This document shows positions 9,907 through 22,200 of a DNA stretch of 64,000 nt, piece by piece. Origin of the DNA: Haematococcus lacustris (lineage: Eukaryota > Chlorophyta > Chlorophyceae > Chlamydomonadales > Haematococcaceae); the NCBI GenBank assembly GCA_030144725.1, contig JASKMD010000026.1:8584100-8648099 (forward strand), read 5' to 3'. The notes beneath the pieces are model-generated. The model ran no database searches. It was given only the letters and a program-made list of their open reading frames with translations, and was not told the origin of the DNA. The translations under genes were made by a program, and so were the position numbers. The first letter of the stretch is position 1. Every line of letters starts with the position of its first letter.

Positions 9907-12900
9907 TCAGCTACTGCCCAGTAACATGGAAGTCGAGGTGGGCCCCCCTTGAGCAGCAGTGAGGAGGGTGTCTAGGGGGTCTGCGCAGGCGCACCTGGGT
10001 TCGTGTACCAGCAGGCTGGTGATGAGGTCCAGAGCATTGGCCGACAGCTGGTCGCCTAGCTCGGCCTCCCCAGTGCAGATCTTACGGTAGATGCACAACT
10101 CATCATCGCCTCGCGCTGCACAGGCGCTGCATGGGCCAAGGTGGGCAGCCGCAGGGACGGCAGGAAAGGGGCAGGTGCGCCGATGATGGCAACGCAGCCT
10201 AGCCACAACATCACTAGCTGTGAGAGCTGGAGTCTGCAGCACATGGGGGGTGGTTTGACCAAGGAACTTGAACCTAGGCCTTAGCAGAGTTACCATACAC
10301 GCAGCAGCCAAAGGTTCACGCAGCACCCTGCCTGCCTGTCCTGCATGTGTGCCGTAAACTGTAGTGGTGGGTGCATGGTCCGGGGTGGGCACTGCACAGC
10401 AGCCTTGGCGCAGTTGTTGTACCCCAACCAGCCAAAGGGTAAAGTAGCACCCTGCCTGCCTGCCTGCCTGCCCTGGGATGCCAATCATAACGGATGAGGC
10501 ACTTTGTCTGGTGCATGTGTGCCTTGAGATGGAAAGGTGGATGAATGATTCAGGGTGGGCAGTTTACAGCATAGCTGGGGTATGAGGCAAGGGTGAGAAG
10601 AGTGAGCTGGCAGCTTGAGCTGGCGGCGGCACCGCTGATGTGAGGGCCAGGGGTGGGTTGTGTCATCCTGTGCGGCACGTGGATGTGATTCAATGACCGG
10701 TCGTTGGATGCTGCAGCAAGGCTCCTTCCAGGTAAGCATGCCGCAGCGCTGCCACGGTCATCAACACACATTGGTGTCTGCATTACTTGTGTGACGATGA
10801 GCATGGTGATGAAGGCGTAGAGCACTTGCCATGGAGGGGAGCCCTTCCCCTACAAAGCCTTTCGGATGTGCTGCTAAACCAGGCTAAAGCTCCAGGCCCC
10901 CTACACCTGGCTCGACCCCCCCTCTGCAGCTGTCACATCATGCAGGTGCGCTGAGTGTGCAGTGCAGTGCAGTGTGGCGTGTGGCGTGTATGGTGAGCAT
11001 CGTGTGAAGCAGGTGTGAAATGTGTGTGATTGTGTGTGTGACATGTGCCAGAGACTGACCTGCAAAGGGCGTGGTGCCCACCAGCAGGCCATGCAGCAGT
11101 ACCCCCAGGGCCCACAGGTCTACGGTGTGGTCATGGCCTCGCGACTCGATGACCTCTGGGGCTAGATACCTGGCAGCCAGCAACAGCACTCGGGCAGTGC
11201 CCTACGGGCCCAGGGATGGGGGCACAGGGCCAACGGGGTGGAGTAGAAGGGGGTAGGAGGCGGGGACATGTGATGGGGCAAGTGACAGGGGCAGGGGAGG
11301 GGTCAGGGTGTGTGGGGGGAGGGGAAGTCAAATGCTGCGCTGGCAGCAGGACTGCTGCTGGCAAGAGGTGCATGCTGTTCTAAACGCGCGTTTGCTGGTG
11401 GTGAGGACTAAGTTGTTCATGGACACACCGGAGCAGCCCTGGCTGGCTGTCTGTGGCAACAGTAGAGCAGTCATCCTCATCATCATCACCATCATCATCA
11501 CCATCATCGGATGCATCAGAGTGGTTCACTGCCATATAGCCAAGTTGACTACCACATGACCCCCCAGCTGTATAGGTAAAGCTATAGCCTCCCCCCGGCT
11601 GACCCCTGTCCTGGCCCCAGCCCCAGCCCCCTGCAGCTCACTCAGGGTTGCCGCAGAGAGTGTAGGCACGGCCGTCGTCCCGGCGAGCAAACCTGAAGTC
11701 CACAAGCTGCACCTGGCCGCCCTCAGTCACGATGACACTGTGCATGCTCAAACCCCTACGCACAAGCCAGAGCAGGCCGGGCTGGTTTATTGAACGGCTT
11801 CAAAGCACAGCCCCACCAACGCCCTCAGCCCCTACCACTGCAGCCCCCTCTTCCAACAACACCTCGACACCGGCTGATCTGCCTTTAGATTTGCACGCCA
11901 ATGCCCACCCCGCTCCCCAGTCATGCAGCTTGCCCCTGCCCCTGTTCGTTGCAACCTGCCCCAGTCAGCCACTCAGGACGTGTCATACCTGAAGATGACG
12001 CGGCTCCAGTGCAGGTGCTCCAGCGCCAGCAGCACGTTGGCGGCCACAAAGCAGGCGCTGGTGTCGTCCAGAGGCCCAGCTGCCAACAATGAGTCCAAGG
12101 AGCACAAGCCCACTGTGGTCAGCACCTGCACAGGGTCAGGGCCAGAGCCAGGGTTAGGGCCAGGGTCAGGGGTACCTGTCCCTGCGCCTGCATGCCCCTC
12201 TTCTGCCCACCCATGCTGCCCACCCCTAGCCCCTTCAGGGCCCCTCAACCCTTGAAGGCTGCGCGTAGTGCACCTCAGCAGCTCCTGCCTAGTCTGCTGT
12301 CGTTGAGCAGCCGGCTCACAGCCCTACTCGAGCCCAGGCTCGCCCAGGCTCATTGCCCAGGCTCACCGCCCTACTGAAGCTGTGAGCATCATTTGTGTTT
12401 TGATGACGCAGTATCGGCGGATTCTTGTCAACGGTACCAATACAGGTGTTTGCAAAGAAGTGGCTGGGGTCAGGCCAGTCTCTGTGTGCTTCACCTCTGC
12501 CAGCACTCTGTCGTCCTTGAAGCTGTCCAGCACACCGGGCACAAAGAAGGAGGCCTCCAGGGAGCGAGTGATGTCCCGCGCCCGCATCACCAACCCCTGC
12601 TTGCCCAGTGCCTCCACGTCAGCCACACTGGTCACACGCACCTGCAAGGCCAGACAGGGGTCAGCCAAGGGGCCAGGCTGGGTGGGAAAACTATGCAATA
12701 GACATACACAGCGATATGCAATATGCAATGAACACAAGGCCAGACAGGGGTCAGCCAGGGATCAGCCAGGGGGCTAGCCATGGGCCAGGCTGGGGGGGGG
12801 AATACGTAATAAACAGACGTTACTATGTGTGGGATAACCTCCTGCACTCCCTGCAACCAATCTCATCGCATGCCCTAACGCTACATTGCTAACAATCCCA

Positions 12901-13159
12901 GAGCCAAGCAGCCAGCGATGCACAAAGGTGCAGGTTCAGCAGCTGCCATCACCATAGCAAAGAAAGAAAAGTAGTGGCGGGGATGATGGTGATGGTGGAA
13001 CAGGTGCGTGCGGATATTGCTTGCAGGGTATCCAGGGCTGTGGACCCACCGTGAAGATGTCTCCTGTAGTGGTGTGCTCCATGAGCATGAGGGCAGAGCA
13101 GTCGGTTGAGAACAGCAGGCCACGGGCCGCAAGACAGTCCAGGCTGAGGTGACCCTGGG

Positions 13160-13195
<36 letters not shown>

Positions 13196-14677
13196 CGAAC
13201 AGGCAGGCAGGCAGGCAGGCAGGCACACAGCCAGCCCTCCCTGCTCACTCCTGCACACAGCAATGCACCTGGACAGGCCTCCCACTACCGGCCCTGCCTT
13301 GCTGCTGCCTTAGTGCTCCATTACCTGCAGCTGGCATCCCTGTTCCACCTCCTGCTCCTGCTGCTGCTGCTGTCGTGCCTGGGGCCAAGAGTAGTGGGTG
13401 AGTTACCTGGAGGGGCAGGACCCCAGCGTTCTTGCGGGCCAGCATCTCGCGCTGCTGCGTCAGGGCGGCGCGCCACTCAGCCTGGGCGGACACCAGGGCC
13501 TGCAGGGGCAGGGGCAGCGGGGAGGAGGAGGGGGTCGCAGGCTAGGTGGTGGGGTGGGCGGTGAGTGTGGCAGGGTGAGGGAGGGTAGGTGGGAGTCGCA
13601 CAGCAACACCAGTGACACTCGTGTTGCTGACCATGACTTATTGCTACTCCATGTTGCTCTTAAACATCGCCTCTGGTGGGCTGTGCACTTTACAACAGCC
13701 ATGTAGTCATCTCTGTCTCCTGATCTTTAGGTCATCCTCACCCAGCATCTCCTAGTCGTTCAAAGCTCCAGCTCCCTGCAAAACCAGGATGTGGGTGCGC
13801 CAGGCAATCCTAGCCATGACCCCCTGCCCACTTTGCCCCAGCCCTCCTTACCCCCTCCTTAGCCCACCCCTTCTGCGCCCCTGCTCGCCCTCCCAGCCTG
13901 ACCTGTAGGGGGCACTGCAGCGCTGCCACCAGGGCATTGCGGCTGAGGCGCAGCAGCACCACCGGGCCCTGGGCCACCACATTGGCAGCACGCTGGGCTG
14001 GCCCCAGCAGCGCTCGCTCCCCAAAGTACTGGCCTGCGGGGCATGACCACCAGGCTGCAGCACTGAGATGCTGGCGCCAGGTCAGGCCAGGCCAGGGCAT
14101 CAGCAACAGCGACAGCAGCAGCAGCCACTTCAGACGAGGCGAGGTACGGTCGCCCCTCACAAGCAGCAAACTGTACTGTGGCCCAGCCAGGTCAGAAGCT
14201 ACCAGTCGGACTATTAGCAGCATTTGCTTTAGGCAAGGCAGAGCGGGGCACAGTTGCCCTTAACAAGCAGCCAACTGTATGGTCCAGCCAGATTAGCAGT
14301 ACGCAATTGCTAGCCTAGCCCTAGAGATGCCCTACACTGGGCTGCTGTCCTCATCCCCCCTGGCTGACCTGGACTCCCTCCGCTGCTGACCCACACTAGT
14401 GTCAGGGCTGGCCGGAACCCCCTGCCCCCCAGACCCCCAGCTGCTGTCGGCTGCTGACCTGCTGACAGCCTGAGCACCTCCTTGGGGGGGTCCTTGGTTG
14501 CTGCAGGGTTCTTGCGCACACTGCAGCTGACCTCCCCGGACTGCAGCAGGAAGAAGTCGTCCCCCTCTTCTGCCTGAGCCACCACCATGGCCTGATCTGG
14601 ATACTCCACCTGCAACAGCCAGGCAGTTGCAAGTTGGGCAAAACGTGGACATGGACATGGACATGGACATAGGCAAG

Positions 14678-14721
<44 letters not shown>

Positions 14722-17700
14722 TCAAGTCCAGCTATCAGTTTCTTAGGAGCCCGCGTCTTTGCTCTTCCAATCACCTCCTTCCCCCTTTCCCCCCTCCCCT
14801 CCTCCCCCTCCCCCTCCCCTCCTCTCCCCCACCCCCCTCACCTCCTCCATGGCCTCAGCTAACCGCTCCAGCTGGTGCGCCCGCAGGCAGTTCAGCACCT
14901 CCACCCCTCGCAGGATGGCAGCCACTGACCGCACGTCCCTTGCCCCGCACCGCCAGCGCACCGCCACTGCTGGGCTGCAGGACAGCAGCGCTGCCTGCAC
15001 CACCACCATCACCACCACCGTCACAACCACCAGGGTCAGCAGCAGCACCCCCAGGCAGACATGCAGGCACCTCCCTGAAACGCACACCCATGACTTGGCA
15101 CATGCACTAGCGGCACACCATGCCTGGTTCCACCAGCAAAGCCAGCGCCAGCGGGAGTAGTGGCGGCAGCAGTAGCAGCGGCAGCAGCAGCAGGGGTAGT
15201 GGCGGCAGCAGCAGCAGCGGCAGCAGGAGTAGTGGCGGCAGCAGCAGCAGCGGCAGCAGCAGCAGGGGTAGTGGCGGCAGCAGCAGCAGCGGCAGCAGGA
15301 GTAGTGGCGGCAGCAGCAGCAGCGGCAGCAGCAGCAGGGGTAGTGGCGGCAGTGTCACTCAAGCCTCTGCCGTTCAGCATGAGCATCAGTGCTTGCATGG
15401 CCACAAGGCCAACACCAAGGCACCTGTACCCACACCTACACGCCAACAACCAAACTGCAGCCACACGACCTGCAGCCCCTGCAGCTCCAGCATCACAACT
15501 CTGGACACACAGCAGTGGAACATGATCAGTGGGACATCAGCTGCGGCTTATAGCCCACTGCTGCCTCTCTGCCCCTGCTGCCCACTGCTGCCCCTAGCCC
15601 CTTCCCCACCTTGTAGTCAGCACGGTGCAGGGACCAGAGGCTGCCTGGCGCACGTGCCACCACTGTGGCTGCCCGGGGCTTGCTGTACAGCAGGGCCAGC
15701 TCCCCAAAGGATGCCAAGGGCTGGCGGGCTGGGGAGGGGGTGGGGTGGGGTGGGGAGGGGTTGGGTTGGGTTGGGGTGGGGGAGGGGCTGGGGGAGCCGG
15801 CAAGCAGCAGGGGGTCTGCCTGCTGCCCGTAAGTGTGCACCAGCTCAGCTGGAATGGTGGGGTCCTGGGGCAGCAGTGGTCAGCATGGGCAGCAGGGCAG
15901 CAGTGGGCTATGATGGACAGCAGGGGGCAGCAGCATCACACCACGATAGGCTGGGAGCCTGCTACTGCAGCTGGGTCAAGAACAGCAGCAGGTGAAAAGC
16001 TACTAATGGAAAAAGATAAACTACTCGACCTGAGGGGCGTGTGATGGGGCATTCCTTGCTCCAGTGCAAACAGCCTGTGACAGCTGCTCACATCACCAGC
16101 CACTATGCTCAGTATTGCGGCGGTGGTCGCGGGCCGCAGCAACACCCAACACAAGGCTAGGCGTCTGCGATAGGAGCGGGCGGAGGAACGGGTTGAGGGC
16201 GATGCTGCAGCCGGGCCAAGCAGGGCCCTACCCCCAGCACCGCCACTCCCGCCCTCCTTCTGCCTACCACTGCCCCATCCCCCACTGCAGCCCACTGCAA
16301 CGCTCGCCCCAGCCCTGCTCACGCGCTGCAGGTACACGTCAAACAGGCCCTGCTCCACGATGTAGAAGTGCTCCCCCGGCTCCCCCTGCCGGATGATCAG
16401 CTGGCCGGCCTGCGCACCCATCAGCAGTGCACCAGAGCTCCTGCACCCCGCCACCTCCTCCTACCTCCAACACCAAACAGCCATCCAACCAGGCTGATGT
16501 TTACAATGGTGTGAACACACCATCGTCTTCCTTCCGTGCCCACCGCCATGCGGGTGTGAAGGTGTGCATGGGACGATGGTAACCTCAGCACCTTGCAGTA
16601 AACACCCCACAAGCAGCCCACCCAGTGCCGTAGCCAGGGGCGGGCGAGCTATGCAAGCCAGGGGCAGGCCACCCCAGGCTGTGCCACTGGTGGTGGCACC
16701 CTCATAGCCAGACCCAGCCCCATTTGTCTTGAGGTTAGAGGAGAGTGTGAAGGTCATGGCCACTCCACCCTGCACCTTGATACCTCTGTTATTCATTTCG
16801 ATCCTAGACTCTTGACCTCTTGACAGGGTCGGGTCATGGCCCCTCCACCCTGCACCCTGACACCGCAGCCCCTGGTGGCAGACAGGCCAATGACCTGGCC
16901 AACTCATGTCAGCAGAGCCTCCACAACCACGACTGGAGGCTTACGGCCCTGCTGCCTGCACTGCTGCTTGCATTCCTCGTTCTCTCATTCCTTTCCATCG
17001 ACCCCTCCCCCCAAAGCACTCTGTGAGGCCCTGCTGACCTGCCACCCCTTGCCCTTGCTACCCCCCAGCTGCCCCTGACAGGCTACCACCCCCACTTCCT
17101 CTCCACCCCCTCACCTGCACCTCCACCCGCTGCATGGCACCCAGCACCGCCCGTCGCTCCGTGTCTGACATGTTGAAGAACAGGAAGTTGGCGGCCACAG
17201 CCTCCTCCAGCATTTCCCACGGCCGACTGCTGCTGCTGCTGCTGCTGCTGCTTGTCTGGGCAGCAGACAGGGCTTGTGGGCTAGCTGGCAGTCCCTGAGA
17301 GCAGGGGGCCAGCAGTAGGCTTGAGAGGGCAGCTAAGTTGGCAAGCGGTGTGGCAAGAGGCAGGAGGCAGGGGTGGTGTGTGGGAAGAGGGGAAGGGAGC
17401 TGTCTGAGGGGTCACGCGGCTTAGAGGAGGGAGGGTGGGGACGAGCAGACATTGCCATGGTCAATGCAGCTTAAGGCTACAGCCCACCCACTCTTGACAG
17501 AGCGCTGAACTTGGAGCTGACTGTGAGGCTGAGCATGGAGGGGTCGATGGCAGGCAGGCGGGTCATGGCGGCCATGCCATTGGTGGCAGCGTGCTGAAGG
17601 GGCCGCATGCTATAGTCCATCAGCGGCCTGCGAGGAAGAGTGACGCCAGCATGCAGCCAGCACTCCTTACACATTCTCACAAGCATACGCACACATCTCA

Positions 17701-20700
17701 CTTTTACTGAAGAGGGGGGAGATGCTGGTGATGGTGATGGTGAGGGTGATGATGATGATGATGGCTATGATGCTGACAAAGGTCAGAGCACCAGTCTATG
17801 CGTGACAGTGGCAGAAAGACACACTGGCTAGCACAGTAGCCCCTTCCCTTGCTGACCCTTAATAGCACCCAGCCTGTGCTCCCCCCTTCCTTACCAGCCC
17901 ACCCTGCAACCCAACCACCTGACGCCCATGGCTCTCCCAACCCCACCCCACCCCCCCCACCCCACGCCCATGGCTCCTGGAACACCCACCCCACCCACCC
18001 CATAGGGGTCGGCAGATTGAACTTGGGTGCTGCGGTCTCCAGGCCGTGCAGGTGCACCACCACCATGGTGATGTCGTCTGTGCGTGTCTCGTGCTGCAGC
18101 CACAGCCGGTAGCTCTCCGCCACCACGCTCAGCGCCGCTTCCTGGGAGCGAGCCAGGCCAGGCAGGGCACGGGGCAGAGCAGGGTGCTGGCGATAGGGGG
18201 AGACAGCCTGACGGCTTCTGTCTGTCAGGCAGGAGGAGCACAGGGCACAGGGCAGGGGCAGGGGGTGAGGGGCGCACATGAGAGGCTGCAGGAGGCTGGG
18301 TAGCATCCCTGAGCAGCCGTCCTTCCTCCCTCCCCTCCTCTGCACACCCTGCTCTTGCTGGCTGCTGTCTAACCAATCCCTTGCCCTCCTTGCCTCCCTT
18401 ATCATGCTGGCTCCACCTTTGCCTCGCCTCCCTTTTCATATTCTCTCGTCCCTTGCCTTGCCTCCCTTGTTCTCTTTTCTGACACCTTGCCTTGCCTCCC
18501 TTGCTATGTTTTCTCACCCCTTGCCTTGCCTCCCTTTCCATGCTTCCTCCCCTCTTGCCCTGCCTCCCCTCTACTGCGTCACATATATCACACCAGCACC
18601 TGAGGGTCGTCAAACTTGGACACCATGTCCACCACACTCTGGCTGGGCAGGAACTCCCACACGCCATCAGAGGCCAGGACGATGAAGGGGTGGCTGCTGG
18701 TCAGGCTCTTGGACATGACCTCCGGCTCAGCAAAGACCCCGATGCGCTCTGCCGCTGCACACGTCAAGTGGGTGGCAAGAGGGGGCCCATCAATGGGAGC
18801 GGATGAAGGGGGTGAATGGGTGTGAGAAGGAGGGAGGAGGAAGGGGCAGGGGGAAGGAGGGGGGAAGGGCAGCTGGTGTGGGGGCTGGCAGCAGACAGGC
18901 AAGAGGCTGAGAAGGAGGGGAGGGGGGACACATGGCATGTGTCTGGGCTGTCATGGATGCAGGGCAGTTAAGTCTACCCAGCAGCATGTGAGGGGGAGCA
19001 GAGCTGTTGACGGCTAGCAGCAGGGCCAAAGACCCCCGCTCCTGTGTCTTCTATCGCTGCCCACCCCTGCTAATGCTGCTTCCGGCCTCACGCTGCTGAT
19101 GCACCCCCCAGCTGCTCTGATGTGCCCCTGCTGCTGGGCGTCCCCTGTTGCTGCTATTGCTGCTGCTGCTGCTGCTGGTCCAGCGCACCACTGTCGCCTA
19201 TGCTGCGCGTGAAGGCAGTGCCTGGGTACGTGGCGTTGGGAGCCCATAGCCTGGGGGGGTCCCCATCATTCTCCTCCTCTGTGCCCCAGTACTCCACCTC
19301 AGGGTCCTGTGGCAGCAGCAGCAGCGGCAGTGGCAGCAGCGGCAATAGCAGCAGAAACAGCAGCAGCAGTAGCAGAAACAGCAGCAGCAGCAGAAACAGC
19401 AGTGGCAGAAACAGCAGCGGTGGCGACCGGGGGGGGCCACGGCGGCGTGGCAGCGCAAGCAGGGCATGTCCTGCAGGTCAAGCTGCCTGCCACGGCCAGG
19501 CCTGACAACAGGTAGTCAGACCGTCAGACAATAGGTTGCTCCCGACAAGGCTTGCCAGGCCGCCGTGAACCCAGCCATGTGCCTCTTAGTGCACCCCTCC
19601 CCTGACCTGACCTGACCTGCTCTGCCCACCCTGCTCTTGCTTGCTGGTGCCAAAGCAACCCTGGCAGCGGGCAACCAGGGAGACAAACAGATATGAGGAT
19701 GGGTGTAGTAGGGCCTAAGACCACCTTGCCCCTCCAGGGGTCCCTCCAGGCCGCAAGGGAAACCCGCCAGCAGGCCAGCATCAGGCAGAAGGGGAGCGAG
19801 AGCCAGGGCAGAGATGTAGCGAGATGGGAGGAATGGCAGTGGGCACAAGCTTGACAGGGGCACAGCAATGTGGTGAGGCGAAGTGGGTGGCAGGGGTAGA
19901 GGTGGCAGGGGTAGGGGCAGGGACGAGGTGGGGAGGAGCGGGTACTGGAGGGGGGCATCAGGGCTGCGAGGGATGCGTTGAGAGGAGCAGGAGGAAGTGA
20001 GGCCATGGACAGGACGCTGTCATGTACATCAGCTGCCCTGCAGGTCACACTGGCTGCCATGCCGTCACACCTTCAGGCCCTCCAGCTGGTCCAGGGTCAG
20101 CACCCGGGCCCCGCAGCGCTTCACTCGCTCCCGCTCATCACGCCTGCTAGACAAGATATACAAATGACTTGTGTGACTGGACTGCTTAAATTTGTTTACT
20201 ATATTTTGGCGTGTGTATTCCTTGAGCTGGTGCAAGCACTGACCGGAGCTGTGCCTGTGACTGCTGTCTCACTGGAGCTGAGCGACCCTCCCCTCCGTGG
20301 AACCCTGTCAGGTGGGCTTTAGCTGCCCATGCTGCCCACGCTGCGTGTGCTGCTTGGGCTGATTGGGTGGGTGGGTGCCACAGGGTGGGTGCCACAGGGT
20401 GGGTGCCTCAGGTGTGTGAGGCGTCAGGTGTGAGGCGTCAGGTGTGATGCCAGTGCAGACCCTGGCTCCACAGGTTTTCAGCAGCACTGGTCAGTGGTTG
20501 GCATGTGATGAAGATGATGGCACGCAACCCAGGCGGGCTGGGCAAGGGTCAGGGTTGGCCCCACCTCGCCCAACAAGGATTTCACTGCACCCAGGGTATT
20601 ACTGCAACCAGGCCCTCAGGCATGAAGCTGGCCAGCTGCACCCTCCCCTCCCCTCCCACCCACCCCACCCCTGGGGCCCCTGGGGAGTGCAGGCACCCAG

Positions 20701-22065
20701 CACCAGCCAGCCTGGGATGGTGTGAGGCTGTAGCCAGGGCTGCGCTGTGACCCTGCACCCTGACCTTTACATACCACTCCCACACCCTAACCACCGCTGT
20801 GTCTCATGCCCTGCCAGGCCTTCCCACTGAGAACCAGCCGTGCTGCAGGGGCTGTCGCTGGACATCCATGCCTGCCCATGCGCGTGTAAAGCTTGCCATG
20901 GCGTCCATTACTGACAGCTGGCACCAACATGCTGAATCACCATGGCTCGCAGCAGCTGGGCAGCAGCTGGGCAGCAGTTGGAGTAGCAGCTGGGCAGCAG
21001 CTGGGCAGCAGCTGGGCAGCAGCTGGGCAGCAACTATAGCAGCAGGAGGAGGAGGAGCTGGTGGAAGGGGTGGGAGGAGGAGCTGACGCTTCGCGTCAGC
21101 TAGATGACTCATGCCGTGGGCTAGAACAGCTGGTGGATACTAGGAGCTTGAGCTGCATTTGGTGCCGTGGGTGGATCAGCTGCAGGGTGTGCTGGTGTGG
21201 CGGCAGACGCGCCAGCCCACCTGAAGGGTGTCTGGTCAAAAGACAGGTCCTGGGCCAGCAGCCTGTCTCCTTGCCGCTCTGCGATAACGGCGCGGGAGTC
21301 CCCGACATTGGCCACGTAGGCAGTGTGGCCACGTATCAGCAGCGTGATGGCGGTAGTGCCACTCATGGAGTCATCAATCTCTGCCTGCCGGTGAAGCTGC
21401 TGGTTAGTGAGTACCATGGCCCGGTGGTGGGCTGTCTCAGGGGCCAGCTGGAAGTGTGGATTGTCCAGCAGGTTGTTGGGCACCTGGCGGGGAGGCAGGG
21501 GGAGGGGTTGGCAGCACAGTTGGACTGATCATGTCACTGTTGCGGGATGAAGGGATAGTGTGGCATGTGGCTGTAGCGCTGCTGCGACTGCTGTCGACGG
21601 CGTGGAAGCTGGGGCAGGGCCTTGCCTTGTCCTTTGCAAACTGGGAGCATTGTGTGCCATATTCACCATGGCCTGCATGGACAATACAGCAGACATTCAG
21701 CTGTGTAATTTCGGTAACAAACACACCAGGGTAGCCGCACCGTCAAATACGCCAAAGAATACTTGTTCGGGGTCTCCACCAAAATGGGTGTGTATGCAGA
21801 GAGAGTCCTGGTTGGCTTTGCTGGGCGTGTCGGGGTAGTAGCCGCGTTGGGAGACGAAGGCATAGCGCAGAGTTATGCTGGACTGCGGCAAGGTCAATGT
21901 CTGGGTTCCTTCAGATGTTACTAGCCGTGATTTGTAGTCTTTGGCGGTCAAGGGACCGGAGGTGGGCAGAAATGTGGAGCTTGCAACCCCCGCTCCATTT
22001 AGCGGATCAAAGTCGGAGCCTGTGCTTTCATTCCCTTCTCTTTCCTTGCTGCTCCCGCATCCCAT
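9907..22065 (-). CDS. PP2C phosphatase / cNMP-binding / kinase-like protein
   Basis: Model of 21 exons, 1043 aa (minus): 22065-21741, 21672-21626, 21483-21221, 20143-20071, 19306-19189, 18754-18600, 18141-17999, 17627-17492, 17294-17115, 16409-16323, 15864-15610, 14994-14842, 14609-14459, 14033-13903, 13499-13407, 13154-13050, 12641-12495, 12125-11989, 11755-11642, 11169-11060, 10115-9907. Domain order matches the plant family typified by Arabidopsis At2g20050. The N-terminal MGCGSS suggests lipid anchoring. The PP2C domain runs to about residue 365 with D108-G-H-G, VGDSRA, SDGVWE (D305) and RTDDIT (D349/D350). Two cyclic-nucleotide-binding domains follow (about 420-595 and 645-740), both with FGE(L/R)AL motifs. 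The C-terminal protein-kinase-like domain (about 771-1043) lacks key residues: R807 at the VAIK lysine site, RGLSMHS for HRDLKPEN, DFR for DFG. Phosphatase activity is likely, kinase activity doubtful. Intron 2 uses a GC donor (AAG|GCAAGG). The last exon ends without the usual AGC-type tail. Confidence 0.92.
13160..13226. repeat. (GGCA)n microsatellite in intron
   Basis: Tetranucleotide AGGC tract in the PP2C-kinase gene, between exons 15 and 16, beside the exon 16 acceptor. It produces PACLPACLP reading frames on the minus strand that are not genes. A second such tract is at about 14672-14720. Confidence 0.85.
15156..15355. repeat. 72-bp GCAGCAGCGG tandem repeat in intron
   Basis: AGGGGTAGTGGCGGCAGCAG starts at about 15192, 15264 and 15336, a 72-bp period made of GCA/GGC triplets, inside the intron between exons 11 and 12 of the PP2C-kinase gene. 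Poly-Ser/Gly, poly-Ala and poly-Leu frames here are artefacts. Confidence 0.8.
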
Positions 22066-22200
22066 CGCATCGTCTGCAAATGAACTGACTTCCCACGTGT
22101 TCCATGACGCCGGTAAGAAACCATGAAAAGAAAGCGGTTACTATAACTTATAGACTATAAGGATTAGCCCCGACCTCTTAGCCCTGCTTACTACTCCCCG

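Noticed and set aside
10290..10550. PACLPACL and QAGRQAG reading frames
   Set aside because: Produced by GGCA/CCTG microsatellite sequence in the intron before the last exon of the PP2C-kinase gene.
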